This document shows positions 9,733 to 19,850 of a stretch of 25,490 nucleotides of DNA, in pieces. Source of the DNA: Chara braunii (taxonomy: Eukaryota; Streptophyta; Charophyceae; Charales; Characeae); contig BFEA01000433.1 in the NCBI GenBank assembly GCA_003427395.1, positions 621,195-646,684 of the forward strand. Direction: 5' to 3'. The notes below the pieces were generated by a model, which worked only from the letters and a program-made list of their open reading frames with translations, had not been told where the DNA came from and made no database searches. The number at the start of each line of letters is the position of its first letter. Position 1 is the first letter of the stretch. The position numbers and the translations under genes are program-made.

Positions 9733-9990
9733 CACACACACATACTCACACGCGCGCACCTGAGCAAACAAGTGAAGGAGTGTATATTTTCATACTATGG
9801 CCACAGATTCATCTGGTTTTGCTAATCCTATCGATGATAGCAGTGTGAGTCAGCCACATGACACACACATACTCACACACTCACTCACACACACACACAC
9901 ACACACACATTTGTGTATATTTTCATATTCTAGGGGTAGTTTCATTTGATTTTGTTCATCCTATCGATGGGAGCACCGGGGAGTGAGCCG
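9733..9990. repeat. Tandem duplication of about 130 bp with CA microsatellites
   Basis: Both copies have the order CACACACATACTCACAC, then TGTATATTTTCATA, then a segment sharing CCTATCGATG and a GTGAGYC end (copy A about 9733-9862; copy B about 9863-9990). The CA run has expanded in copy B. Copy A contains an ATG at 9797 opening a short frame beginning MATDSSGFANPIDDSS, but it runs into CA repeat. Copy B lacks the ATG and carries an early stop, so a coding role is doubtful. Confidence 0.8.
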
Positions 9991-10197
9991 TCCAATCAGA
10001 GACTTACCTATTCTCACTTTCTCTTCGTCGTCGTCGTCGCGAGCCGGCGTAGCCTTCAATCAATCACTGTCAACACAACACGGTGCAGCGTACCAAGACC
10101 ACAGCAGGCGGAGCATGACTGGCACAAGCGCGCCTTCCAACGAGCCAGGCAAACTCGACGACGACAGGTAGGTAGCCCTTTCTCCTTGTCTCTCTCC

Positions 10198-10332
10198 TTC
10201 TTCGTCTTCTTCTTCTTCTTCTTCTTCTTTTTCCTCTTCTTCTTCTTCTTCTTCTTCTTCTTCTTCTTCTTCTTCTTCTTCTTCTTCTTCTTCTTCTTCT
10301 TCTTCTTCTTCTCTCCTTCTTCTTCTTCTTCT
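10198..10332. repeat. (TTC)n microsatellite, about 135 bp
   Basis: A nearly pure TTC/CTT run with a few interruptions. It is a strong polypyrimidine/polypurine tract able to form triplex DNA. The long frames it produces (poly-Phe plus; poly-Lys minus) are artefacts. Confidence 0.97.
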
Positions 10333-11062
10333 ACTCTTTCTCCCCGTGCAACTCCTTCTGCGTGTTCATTCCCGTTTTCTCGCTTGCGTGCGCTACCCCC
10401 GCGCATGCTTATTCTCGCTATCCCCTGCGCGATCACCTTCTCTCCCTCCCCGCATCTTTACTCGTGTTTCCTTCTCCTCACGAACGCTTCTCTCCTTTGT
10501 CCTCACTTCTCCACTTCGTGTGCCGTGTTCGCCCCATAGTCGTCTCTCTTCGTCCCACTCGAAGTCGTCTCCACCTTGACTCTGTGGTCGAGGAGTACCT
10601 CTCTCTCCCGGTACCATCCCTTCACGCACGTGTTCCTCACTCTCAATTTCCTCTCGCGCCTCTCCTTATGCCCGAGTATGCTAGGCCAAATCCCTCATAC
10701 CACATTCAAAGTGGACTAAATTTTTGTTGGAATGAATCTTACCCGGATTCTGCTGCAGATTCATTGAAGTAAACTATTGGCCATAGGTACAGGACTGGTG
10801 AGGAAGAACGAAAATAAGAAAAGATAAAATGAAAAATAGGAAAAATGAGAAATAAAAAAATTAAAATTTACCTCCAAAAGGGAGAAGGTACCGGTCACTC
10901 GGGAGGCGAGCGGCCAGAAAGTCACTGCCCAAGAGGCAAATGCTTTGCTATAAGTGGGAAGTCGCACGAGACCCTCAACCCTACTTGCGGTATGCCGCTT
11001 GAGCAAGCGTTTAGCATTTCAGGGTGCTACCTCAAACCTGACAATTGCACACCTTTAATTGT
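10333..11062. other. Pyrimidine-rich then mixed non-coding sequence
   Basis: 10333-10660 is C/T-rich with scattered CG, similar in composition to 8000-8260 and 8500-8720. 10800-10870 is A-rich. The frames here (for example 10362-10772) lack any domain and reflect composition bias. A donor-like GT at 10168 (ACGACAG|GTAGG) precedes this block. Confidence 0.45.
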
Positions 11063-11291
11063 CCTGACCGTATGGTCGGGGCATGTATTAATTTATCCTG
11101 ACTAACGTACCGATGATTAAGTCTCAGTGTGTGTCATAGACCTACCCGACACAACACTAACCCAATCGACCCCTCGACCTTTTTGGTCGAGGGTATTACT
11201 ACCGATTCTGACCATCAGAGCGCGTCTCACAACAATGCGCGGGCATACGAAACGAAATTTTCTCACCGATTTGCCCCGACCTCAATGGTCG
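11063..11291. repeat. Three GACC/GGTC hairpins spaced about 105 bp
   Basis: Hairpin 1 (11063-11080) pairs CCTGACC with GGTCGGG around GTAT. Hairpin 2 (11171-11193) pairs CCCTCGACC with GGTCGAGGG around TTTTT, a perfect 9-bp stem. Hairpin 3 (11277-11291) pairs CGACC with GGTCG around TCAAT. The spacing is 103-109 bp. They lie just beyond the 3' end of the gypsy relic (minus strand), where its lost 3' region would be. Confidence 0.6.
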
Positions 11292-11397
11292 CGAAATCGT
11301 TTCAACGTGTTATGCGAAAAACGCACACACCTTGAACTTTTGGACCAGCCCTGTCTTAGTAGCCGATGTCGTCGCTGTGTCGACTGCAAAAGTATGG

Positions 11398-12621
11398 CTA
11401 AATACCCTTGTAAGGGTATTTGGTCCGACAACGTACTCGATGACGTGCTCTTTCCCATCCTTCCCCTTCTCCACCAAAATAGCGGAGATGGTCTCCGGCT
11501 GCTAATCGGTGATGAGTATAAACAATCTCTCCGAGTCTGGCTGGATTAGAATAGGCCAAGGCCTTCTTCGGTGTCAAAAAGGCCTGCTTACAATCCGCGT
11601 CCCAATATAGAGGCTGGTTCTTTCGCAGAAGATTTGTCAAGGGCCATGCGATTGCGGCGAAGTTCCGGATGAACCGTCGGTGGTACGAGGCCAATCCCAA
11701 AAAGGCCCGGACCTGCGTTAGCGACTTCGGCGTGGGCGCTTCTTGGACTGCCTTTATTTTCCGCGGATCTGACCTGAGTCCTCAATGTGTCAGGATGTAA
11801 CCAAGGAATGAGATTTCTGAAAGGAAAAACTCGCTCTTTTTTAGGGCGATCTTGAAAGTTGCCTCTCGTAGTACCCCTAGCATCCATTCCATGTGTTGCG
11901 CGTTTCCGTGAAACGAGTCGGAGTAGACCAAAATATCATCCATGTACACAATGACACAAAAGTTGATCATGCCCTGCGTCAGCCGCGTCTTGTTTACGAA
12001 GTTCTGGAAGGTGACATTTATCTCTCTCTGGAAAGTCGCAGGCGCATTGCATATTCCCATAAGACAACTGATTCACTTCCACGACCCGTCAAGCAGAATG
12101 AGCGCCATTTTCGGCCTGTCTCCATTTTTGACCAGGATATGGTGAAAACCATGACGAATATCAAACTTACTAAGATAATTGACACATCTAATCGCGTCCA
12201 ACAGATCATCAATCCAGCGTAGGGGGTACACATCTTTAATCGTGATGACATTCAATTTTCGATAATCAATGTAAATGCATATCAACCCATTTTTGTTGTA
12301 TACTAGCACCACGGGGAAGGACCAAGGTCCGGTGGCGGGTTCAATCCAACCATTCTTCTCAAACTCCAGGATTCCTTCCAATACCGTTTTCCTTTCGGCG
12401 AGAGATTATCGGTAAGGTTTGAAGTGAATGAGTGGGTGCTCCCCAGTCTGGATTTCCTGCTGGATTACCCGGGACAGGCCGATATCCGTATCTGTGATGC
12501 TCACCGCTTCGTGATACTCGCTCAAAATATCCGCGATCGTGCGGTGAATGTCATTTGGCACGTATTCCGACACATGCAAATCGTAAGAGTGTTCATTGAT
12601 TCTGACCTCTAAATATTTCAT
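11398..12621 (-). pseudogene. pol: Ty3/gypsy reverse transcriptase and partial RNase H pseudogene
   Basis: One reading frame runs from 12621 to about 11530 with three in-frame stops: TAA at 12408-12406, TGA at 12075-12073, TGA at 11784-11782. In order it shows the pre-RT segment IQTGEHPLIHFKPYR; RT motifs IDYRKLN and LSKFDIRHGFHHI; CNAPATFQR; the catalytic VIVYMDDILVYS (YMDD codons 11946-11935); FLGYILTH; and the connection motif GLASYHRRFIRNF. RNase H begins near 11550 but shifts frame: ILITD then a stop, followed by ISAILVEKGKDGKEHVIEY. The catalytic DD is retained in RT. Lengths between motifs are normal for the family, so decay is by point mutation and small indels rather than large deletion. 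Nothing resembling integrase follows. Confidence 0.93.
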
Positions 12622-13956
12622 CTGAGTCCGTTTGGACGTCTAGTTTGGGGGAGCCGAGATACATGAGTGGTCGGATTGCCAGGAAAACACAGTGGCGATC
12701 ATTTGGGTGTCAACCTCGGTGATCGCCACGTGTTCCTCGAGGGTGATCCCGTCTTTTTTGTCCTGAAGGCTTACTGATTTCTCTACGATTTAACCCCGAT
12801 CTCGAAGGAGGATGCGTCAAACCTCCCAGGGGGTTCCAAAGAGTCTGTCATCCATGATAGTTGCACCAATGGTTCCCCAAGAAGCAGTGTGTGCGCGCAC
12901 TGAGCCCGTTTTATCAACTTTTATGCTAGCGCTGGTTGTCATCTCGAAGGTCTTAACTGTTTTCCGATGGACTGGGTATCGCCAGGTTTTATTCATTAAT
13001 TCGCGCACCACTTCTTCCCCCTCGAGGTCACTATCGGAATCAGTAGAAGGTGAGGCGGGAATCTCACCATCTTCTTCACTGGTCTGATCGGATCCGAATG
13101 CTCCTTCTTCTGAAAGGATCATTCGGATTCCTCCTGTTAATCCGGTGGGAATACTGCAAAGCTTGTTGGAAATCGCTCGCAGGGTGAGGCGCATGGGGAT
13201 GCTATACGACTTTTCTCCCGTATTCTTTAGGACCACAATTCGTCGTTCGAAATCATTTGTAGTGCGTTGAGGGTGGGCAGACCAATGAGCACATCGTATG
13301 ACGTCACATTCGGTACAATCGCCTCATCGATAGCATGCAATCTTCCTATCTGAAAAGCGATGTTCGACATCCGACCAGCGGCCATAATCTTTCCTTCGTC
13401 TGCGGAGACGAGGTGATCTCCTTCAGGAACGGGGATTAGATCTTTTTTTTCTTCCAGCTTGCTCAACTAGCCTGAGTGATATTGCCAATATTGCCGCCCC
13501 GAAGTCAAGGATGACACTATATGGCATTTCTCATACTTCTATATCACATTCCGTCGATTTCCACAGGATGGGCTTGATGTGCCGAAAGTGATCGTCTTTC
13601 TGGACCAGTCCTCCTCGTACGGTCTCTGAGGTGCTCGCCGTATCAAGTTCCTGTTTTTTGTCGGGTGCCTTTCCCTTGATGACCGCAAGCTTTGCAAGAG
13701 CGAACCATTTTCGATTAGCCTTGCAATCTTGTAACATTCGGTCATTAGCTTGTTCGGATATGGACAAAAGGTGCCCGATCGGTAAGGGGATGCGGTGATC
13801 TAAGGCTCGAACTATATCGAGTACGTCGATCTGTCCAGTGACAAATGTCGGTCCTCCTAATTCCATTTCTCGGGGTGAGGGTGTCCATTCCGAGACTTCT
13901 CGGTCGTCATCAGTTGGTTGAACTGCTCCTATCATGCCTAATCCTGTATAGGCCAA
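12622..13956 (-). pseudogene. Ty3/gypsy protease (retropepsin) region, inactivated
   Basis: The upstream frame 13956-13531 carries the Gag-Pol linker often seen before retropepsin (LDIVRALDHRIPLPIGHLLS). The active-site loop follows as VILDFGAAILAIS (aspartate codon near 13506), where the family has D-T/S-G; here it is D-F-G. After a frameshift, frame 13466-13227 contains YDVLIGLPTLNAL, the conserved second half of the fold. Another frameshift near 13236 leads to an acidic spacer (SEEDGEIPASPSTDSDSD) running to 12817. From 12816 to 12622 no open frame is seen. Cleavage of Gag-Pol by this copy is not possible as it stands. Confidence 0.85.
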
Positions 13957-13965
13957 CGCGAGATA

Positions 13966-15181
13966 TTAATCAAGGGGGATAGACCCTGCTGCTTCCTCCA
14001 TGACTGTTGCGCCGGTCATCAACCCCCTTGTTTCTTCCACCATCGTTTCGACTCTTCCTGGTCCATTTGCTATAGGGGCAACTGCCATGGGGGCGACTCT
14101 TACCCGAGCCTGTGGAGCTCGGTCACCGTGGGGGGAATCTCGCGCTATATGTCCGGGTTGATGACACGTATAGCATCCATCTTCCTGGCGACGGGTCATA
14201 TGGCGGATCCCTTGCCGCTTGAACAGGCTGGCCTCCGACCGGAAACGCCGGGGTTTGGACACGAATTGGACATATTGATCGCATCAATGTTTCCATCATG
14301 GAATTGTATTCTCTTTGTTTCTTCTTGCTTTCTTGCATCGGGTTCACCAAGGTTCTGGTAAATTCGAATACTGCACTAAAATCGTTCGTTCTTCCTGTTG
14401 TACCAGGGGAAGGTGCAACAGCTTTCGCCGTTGGGGGTCCGACGGTTGGATCAGAGAGAGGTCTTGTTGTCGCCACTTGTTCCCGATAATTGACGGGGCC
14501 TTACACAAAACTCTTGTTTTCGAACTTGTCCTGGAGCGCGGGTAATTCCGCTCTCGCCCTAGCTAGCTCGGTGGAATCCCCATCTTTATCGTGATCTTCC
14601 CCTTCGAGGAAGCTGGCGGCAAACTTTCATTCCATTTCTTTTGTCGCGTCCATGATTTGCTGCATAGTGTGATTGATGGGGAAGAACTGTTTTCGTAGTT
14701 TGGCTCGCATTGCGCAACTCCTATGCCTATTGATAAACAAATCTCTCCCTACCTTCTCCTCCTGTTCAAATTTTACGAACAGTCGGTAGAATCGGTTTCG
14801 GTACTCGGCGATCAATTCGAGAGGTTTTTGTACTCGGTCCTTGATCATAAAGAAAACCTGTTCTGGACGAATATAATTGAACCTATTCAAAAAAATCCTC
14901 TCGAAGGTCGGGAGATCGATCCAGACATAAGTGTTGAACCAGTGGTGCGCATCGCCCCCTAACGGGTGAGAACGTTCATCCTGGCTTCATCATTATCAAA
15001 GTGTTGTGCTCGGAGTGTGGTAAGCCACGCTCCGGCTAGATGGTGTGCATGGGCGAAAATACAAATCAGGTGGGGCAGCCTAGGCACGAATTTGCATCGG
15101 TTGTGGAGACACGAGTCCTGTTGGATTCGGCCCTCTTGGTGCCGGGTTAGCAGTAGGCGCACGATTGACATTCAATGACAT
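13966..15181 (-). pseudogene. gag: Ty3/gypsy gag pseudogene (capsid-like domain and zinc knuckle)
   Basis: Gag would form the virus-like particle and bind element RNA. A possible start ATG is at 15181-15179, followed by a Pro/Asn-rich N-terminus. The capsid core is seen as GDAHHWFNTY and then FNYIRPEQV, continuing to ATKEME at about 14627 (frame 14890-14627), typical of the retrotransposon gag family. A frameshift separates the first part (WLTTLRAQHF, near 15020) from this core. A TGA follows ATKEME, after which the same frame continues as KFAASFLEGED to about 14510. A Pro/Ala-rich linker (14476 to about 14260) and another frameshift lead to CYTCHQPGHIARDSP (14175-14130), a CCHC knuckle whose fourth Cys is replaced by Ser. 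Confidence 0.85.
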
Positions 15182-15310
15182 GTTGCCCGCCTATCGTCCT
15201 GCTGATCAACTTCGAGTAACTACCGGATCGCGCACCGACGTGCTTCTTTGTTGAGATCGTCCTCGCCTGGGGCTCGCCAGAACGGTCGAGCTATAGAGTC
15301 GGATCACTTG

Positions 15311-15616
15311 TCAGTCCTTGGTCTTGACTCGTGTCGGCTTCAATATCGAAAGTGCGTAACAGGGGTGTGCCAAGGATTTTATAAAAGTGGGGGTGGAGTC
15401 CCAGGCCAGAACTGAGATCTCCGGTGTCAAGTGTTCATTGTTCAAGGACAGGAATGCAAGTGGCTCAGCGTAGGACCAGATTCTTGGTTTTGCCTGTCTA
15501 AGAGTCGAGCCGCTAGTTTCGCCGGCCTCGTCGCTTGGAACGGTTTCGTATTCGGTGTACGGGGGGAACATCGTGGGTGTCTCTTTGTGTAAACACTTGT
15601 CGTCGACGGGTTTCAC
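15311..15616 (-). CDS. Hypothetical 101-codon frame upstream of the gypsy gag
   Basis: The minus-strand frame starts MKPVDDKCLHKETP and ends KPTRVKTKD. Its composition is protein-like (mixed polar residues, few repeats), and it lies 130 bp upstream of the gag start on the same strand. It could be a leader frame, the tail of another element or chance. I recognise no family, no signal peptide and no membrane segment. Confidence 0.25.
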   Translation of the reverse strand: MKPVDDKCLHKETPTMFPPYTEYETVPSDEAGETSGSTLRQAKPRIWSYAEPLAFLSLNNEHLTPEISVLAWDSTPTFIKSLAHPCYALSILKPTRVKTKD

Positions 15617-17773
15617 CGATCTTGGAGTCTGACGTGGATGGCCTCATCCAGAGACTGTGTTTTCGGCGCTAAGCTTCAGAACTGGTTTGCCTGAAAAATC
15701 CGCAGCTCGATAGGTATAGCATTGCTGACACTCAAACCACGGCCTCCGGGGCTAGTAGGGGGCTATAGACTCCCAAGGGACGACCGTTAGATGATGATAA
15801 GGGAGAAGGAGATAGAATGGAGGGAAGTTGGTTTCAATGGCGATGAATCCTGGTGTTATGTAGTACTGGTGGTTACAGGTGTCAGGTTAATCGGGGATTT
15901 GAGAATTCCGCCCGATGGGCCTCTAGAAGTCCCAAGCATATAGCAGATCGTTCTCAGTCTGGCAGGGATAGGTCGAGAGCCTTAAGTTCGATCGGCGGAA
16001 GAGTTGTTCGTTTTCCCAGTATTCTCGGTACTCAGGGTCTTTTAAACAGGCATGGTCGGTGATCCAGAATGGAACGCCAACGTCCATATTTTGCAAAAAT
16101 GACTTAGCTCATTCATTCGTGTGTACCAAGTGCAATCGGGTTGGGGACAGTGCATGCAGATACTCGTATACATTATGATTGTCATGCTGGCGGTCATTCG
16201 TATACGTGCATGCACGTGATCTATCTTCAACGGAATTCGAGTCAATTTGCTCTACACACATCTAATATACTCTTGGTATTACTATGAAAAGATGATACCC
16301 TCATACTTAATGCAAACCAGACAACTGTTCGATGCAACATTCATCATCTTACAGGGAATAATGCTCCCTCGCATCAGATGTCCATCGCGCATGGACCATG
16401 CAAGAGGAAGATCCAACCCCTACCTAGGCGTGTGCACAAAAATGGTATCCGAATGGACTCTAAGCTACCCGTTATGCATGCATCTATCCTGACCCGGATT
16501 GCTCCAGGAAGGCAACTTCTACATGCTTAGTGCAAGAAAATAGACAAGCGACCGATGTTACATACACAGAAACATGGGCGTGCAAAGGGGGTCGGGTTCC
16601 ATACATCTTTCAAAATGCCTATTCCATACATAACATAATTCATTGGCTCAGTGATTGACAACCCTCCATGCTTTCAAGTCATTCAAGCAATCAATCAATT
16701 TTGACAATCGTCATACATTCTGCATTGAAAAGAAAGAAATGGGGGAGATAAAGATAATTCACACATCAATCAAGGAAAAGAAAATCCGAGAGTGCCGCAA
16801 ACGAAGATGATCAAAACCATAAATCAAAATTATACAGAGGATGCGAAGAGATAACACCACTTCAACACACCACTCTCTCTCTCTCGCTCTCTCAGAGTTC
16901 CCACGATGCGGGCAGTTCGTCGCCTCGCACCTACCAACGATCCAAAGTTGTCATCCTGCTTAGTCAGAGCATGCAAGCCGGGTTTGCCCGTGTACCACAG
17001 TCCTGCGCGGCCACACGTCAACCCCGCATACCCAGCACCAGCTCGTCGGATCGCCCAACTCCCTACTCACCCTTCTGTATCTGCTCGTTAGCCGATCCTC
17101 TTGATCGCGCTAACTCGCAAGTGTAGATTAGAAAGCGAATTAGTTGCGCTTACGAAATTTATAGCACTCGATACTTGCGCGAGATAATTCCGGATTCGTT
17201 GAAGCGGAATGGGAAAGAGAAGAAGGAAGTGCCTAAAACTGCATGATTGGGCCGCGGCGTGGGGAACGTAGCCACTCTCCACGCATCAATCTAGTCATGC
17301 AACCTTTTGGTAAATGAGATAAACAAAAAGAGGCGCAGATTTTAGCGAGGAAAGGGATCAAGAAGGAAAGGATTAAAGTTACACCCACACTCACCAAAAA
17401 GGAGCAAGAAGAGATTACAGTTGCAATTAGAATTTAGGTGCAGCGGGAGCAGAGCGCAGGGCAGGACGCAGCAATGCGCGCGCAAGTAAGGAGCACTGTG
17501 CAGTTACAGCTGCAAGAGTCCATGACAAATTGCGATGCCCCCAAAGTCCGAATTCCCGTAATCCCTCATATTTCAAAATTTAAACAGAATTCTCCCGCGC
17601 GATGATCACTCCAAAGTTCCCTTCCCCACTTTTAGCATAACAAGAAAGAAGCTACGACAACAATTATTTCCACGCTCGCTGAGGCGCAATCAATTGCCAA
17701 CCGCCATGGGGCCAATCCTTGTCAAAAAAAAAAGGAGACGGGGGCACTCATGCAATTGGGCAGGCCCTTCTGA
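15617..17773. other. No gene recognised between the two retrotransposon relics
   Basis: The longest frames are 60-80 codons with no domain. Structured items are a perfect 14-bp palindrome ACGTGCATGCACGT (16204-16217) and a CT run near 16870-16893. 17100-17720 is purine-rich non-coding sequence. If the gypsy relic had a 5' LTR it should lie in the first part of this stretch, but I find no primer binding site or LTR edge. Confidence 0.5.
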
Positions 17774-19041
17774 TCAACCTCGGAGATAGCGTCGCGCAGA
17801 AAGGCACGCTTTTGCAGAAAGCATATCGTCACAGTGCCAGGCTGCATCCCACCACCTCCAGATCTGGAGTGCCATTGGGCACTCCAAAAGACAATGTTCC
17901 CGGTCTGCACGTCTGAGTTGGGACGATTTACCACAGTACGAGCAGATTGGGGACAAAACTCCTTTTTGTTCCAGCCGGGATCTAGACACAACCCAATCTG
18001 GTGTTGGCAACAGCGATAGCAGATCTGCCATTGGAGAGCACGGTGGGCTGTGGGCATGATCCTAGCTATTTTGGACCACCCCGGGGGGGGGGGATCTGTG
18101 GGGGTTGAAGCGGCGAGTCTCTCTGCCAGCGGTTCAGCAGTACTCGATCGACCGGTGCACTTGTGTGGACTGCTCGGTCGCAGCCCCTCACAGTGTACTG
18201 CCATATGGGTAGAGGCTTCTTGCCCTCCCACTGCCATTGTACCGGATCGAAGGGGAGAGAGCATATAGGTGTTGCAGGTTCAAAGGCCCAGTAACCTTCC
18301 TCACTGTCTCCCACTACTCTAATCCTGATAAGTTCCGCCCACCCGCATTGTTGTTCCAGAGTCGCATTCCTCGTCAGCCTGGAGAATCTTGAGCCCGGTA
18401 GTTGCGGTTCTTATGCTTGCAGTGTTGCTTGTGTGCCTTAATTATGCAAGACCTGGTGTATTACCATCGGGATAGGTAGGGAGGAGTGCAGGATCACCCA
18501 GTCTGCTGCTCTGATCTCCGGGCCTCTGTGAGGGTCCAAGCCAGCGGTACCGCCTCCTGCAGTTCCTGCATTTTGTCTCTGAGTTTTTTGGTATGTTTGA
18601 GTTGTGATCTCGGTTTTTGCTCTGATTCTACTGGCCAGCTGTCATGTCCCACAGGTCCCCGACCGTAAGGATTCCTTTCTCCATCCATGCCAACCAGTGG
18701 GAGTTGTGGGCCATGGAGAACGGGTTTCCATTGGTATCTAAGATTCGAGGATTGCCAAAGATCAGCTGTCTCCAAATTGCATGGCATCTCAGCGGAACCG
18801 TTGCTTTCTGGGGACCGACCTCTCTCCATGGGCATAGAAGGTCTGCCCATAGAGGATCGTTTGCCAGGTCTATTCTTGTGGCCTTGCGAGTGGCATTGTT
18901 CCCAACGCCGACATTCCCTGTGTTACGGGCCGGCTTCAGGGTGGACCAATGGGCATTGGTAAACCACGTGATTGGGCTGTCGGGGCCCGAAGGAGGGGCC
19001 AGGTTTGTGATCTGCAGCATTGCCAACTGGAGCTGCGACAC
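17774..19041 (-). pseudogene. LINE C-terminal region with zf-RVT zinc finger (pseudogene)
   Basis: Frame 19041-18628 continues the protein after a frameshift (ITNLAPPSGPDSPITWF; IFGNPRIL; GILTVGDLWDM), a pattern typical of the region between LINE RT and zf-RVT. A further shift gives WSKIARIMPTAHRALQWQ in frame 18264-17722. Another gives the zinc finger in frame 18031-17774: C-S-Y-C, 13 residues, H, 4 residues, C (CSYCG at 17944-17930, ECPMALQIW near 17885-17860). All four zinc ligands are present. At least three frame changes are needed to read it through. Confidence 0.85.
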
Positions 19042-19850
19042 ATCATCAGAGCCTTAAACTGGTCTCCCGGGTCGACAAGGGCCAGTCCTCCTCTGGACCG
19101 CGGTTGGGTTATGTACTTCCAGGCTACTCTCTTAAGGGATCTCACAATCTCCTGATCATTTCTCCAAAGGAAGGAGGCCAGTGCATTTTTCAGTTTCTTC
19201 ACATTCTGTGGCCCCGGGTACCAGAATGCCCCTTTGTACCAGATTGCTGCCAAAATGGCATTGTTGATGGCCAAGGCCCTGCCTATGAGCGAAGTGTGCA
19301 GGCCTTTCCATTTGGCCAGCCGTTGCAGGGCCAGTTCCATCAACACTTCTCCGTGGTCCTTTGGGGGTCCCAGTGCTTTGAGTCTGATGCCCAGGGCACA
19401 GATGGCTTCATCTGCTGGCCTCCAGGCGACCACTGGGTGAAAGGGGATCCCACCCGGGTGTAACCACCAGCCTTCGGTCTTGGCGCCCTAGTTGACCGTC
19501 ATGTCCGCCGCCACTGAGAAGAGGTGGACGGTGTGTGTTAGTGCCTGCAGGCTTTGTGGCGTGGCCTTCAGGAGAACTGTGAGGTCGTCTGCAAACAGGG
19601 GGGTGACCTGAATGGAGTGCTTTGATAGTTCAGGAATTGCTATCCGTTCTATTGCTGGATTTGCTCTACTAAGGGCGCCAGGGTTTCCATTACTAGAACA
19701 AAAGCAGAGGGGTGAAGGGGTCTCCCTGCCTCACTGATTGTTGCACCGGAAAGGGTTGGGATAGGTGTAAGCGGTGAGCTGCACTTGGTGGAAATTGGGT
19801 CCAGCATCCCTAAAGTCCATTTACGGTGATTTACTGGTGGAAAGGGGGGG
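18936..19850 (-). pseudogene. LINE reverse transcriptase, C-terminal half (pseudogene)
   Basis: The first clear motif is VRQGDPFTPLLL (RQGDP codons near 19731-19717). A one-base shift then gives FVLVMETLAPLVEQIQQ and a stop. The catalytic segment reads VTPLFADDLTVLLK (FADD at 19595-19584) and runs to MTVN followed by TAG (19490-19488). In the same frame come AKTEGWWLHPGG and then the thumb, with WKGLHTSLIGRALAINNAI, LASFLWRN and RGGLALVDP, the hallmarks of LINE elements after the catalytic core. FADD is retained, so this copy lost activity through frame lesions and truncation rather than active-site change. Confidence 0.88.

Larger units (their letters stand above)
11398..15181 (-). mobile_element. 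Ty3/gypsy retrotransposon relic (gag-pol)
   Basis: Read on the minus strand, the order is Gag (retrotransposon gag domain, zinc knuckle), retropepsin, reverse transcriptase, then the start of RNase H. Domain order up to there is that of Ty3/gypsy elements. At least four in-frame stops and several frameshifts break the reading frames, and key residues of the protease and zinc knuckle are changed. The sequence stops being recognisable inside RNase H at about 11398, so the rest of RNase H and the integrase appear lost. No LTR pair or primer binding site for this copy was found. It is a dead fossil copy. Confidence 0.93.
17774..19850 (-). mobile_element. 5'-truncated non-LTR (LINE) retrotransposon relic
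   Basis: The minus strand encodes, in order, the C-terminal half of a LINE reverse transcriptase (RQGDP box, FADD catalytic box, thumb), a long connecting region and a zf-RVT zinc finger. The homology starts within RT at about 19850 (plus coordinates), so the 5' two-thirds (ORF1, endonuclease, RT fingers) is missing. That is the usual result of incomplete target-primed reverse transcription. Several frameshifts and a TAG at 19490-19488 break the frame. No 3' poly(A) tail is visible on the minus strand near 17720; a run of ten A there on the plus strand has the wrong polarity. Confidence 0.9.

Noticed and set aside
9946-10539. A 197-codon plus-strand protein and its 126-codon minus-strand counterpart
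   Set aside because: Both frames are held open by the TTC microsatellite and give poly-Phe or poly-Lys; no domain flanks it.
17722-17735. The A run near 17725 as the poly(A) tail of the LINE
   Set aside because: The LINE is on the minus strand, so its tail should appear as T on the plus strand; the polarity is wrong.
18080-18092. A G run following CCCC as a structural signal
   Set aside because: It is a short homopolymer inside the LINE relic, probably replication slippage or a sequencing ambiguity.
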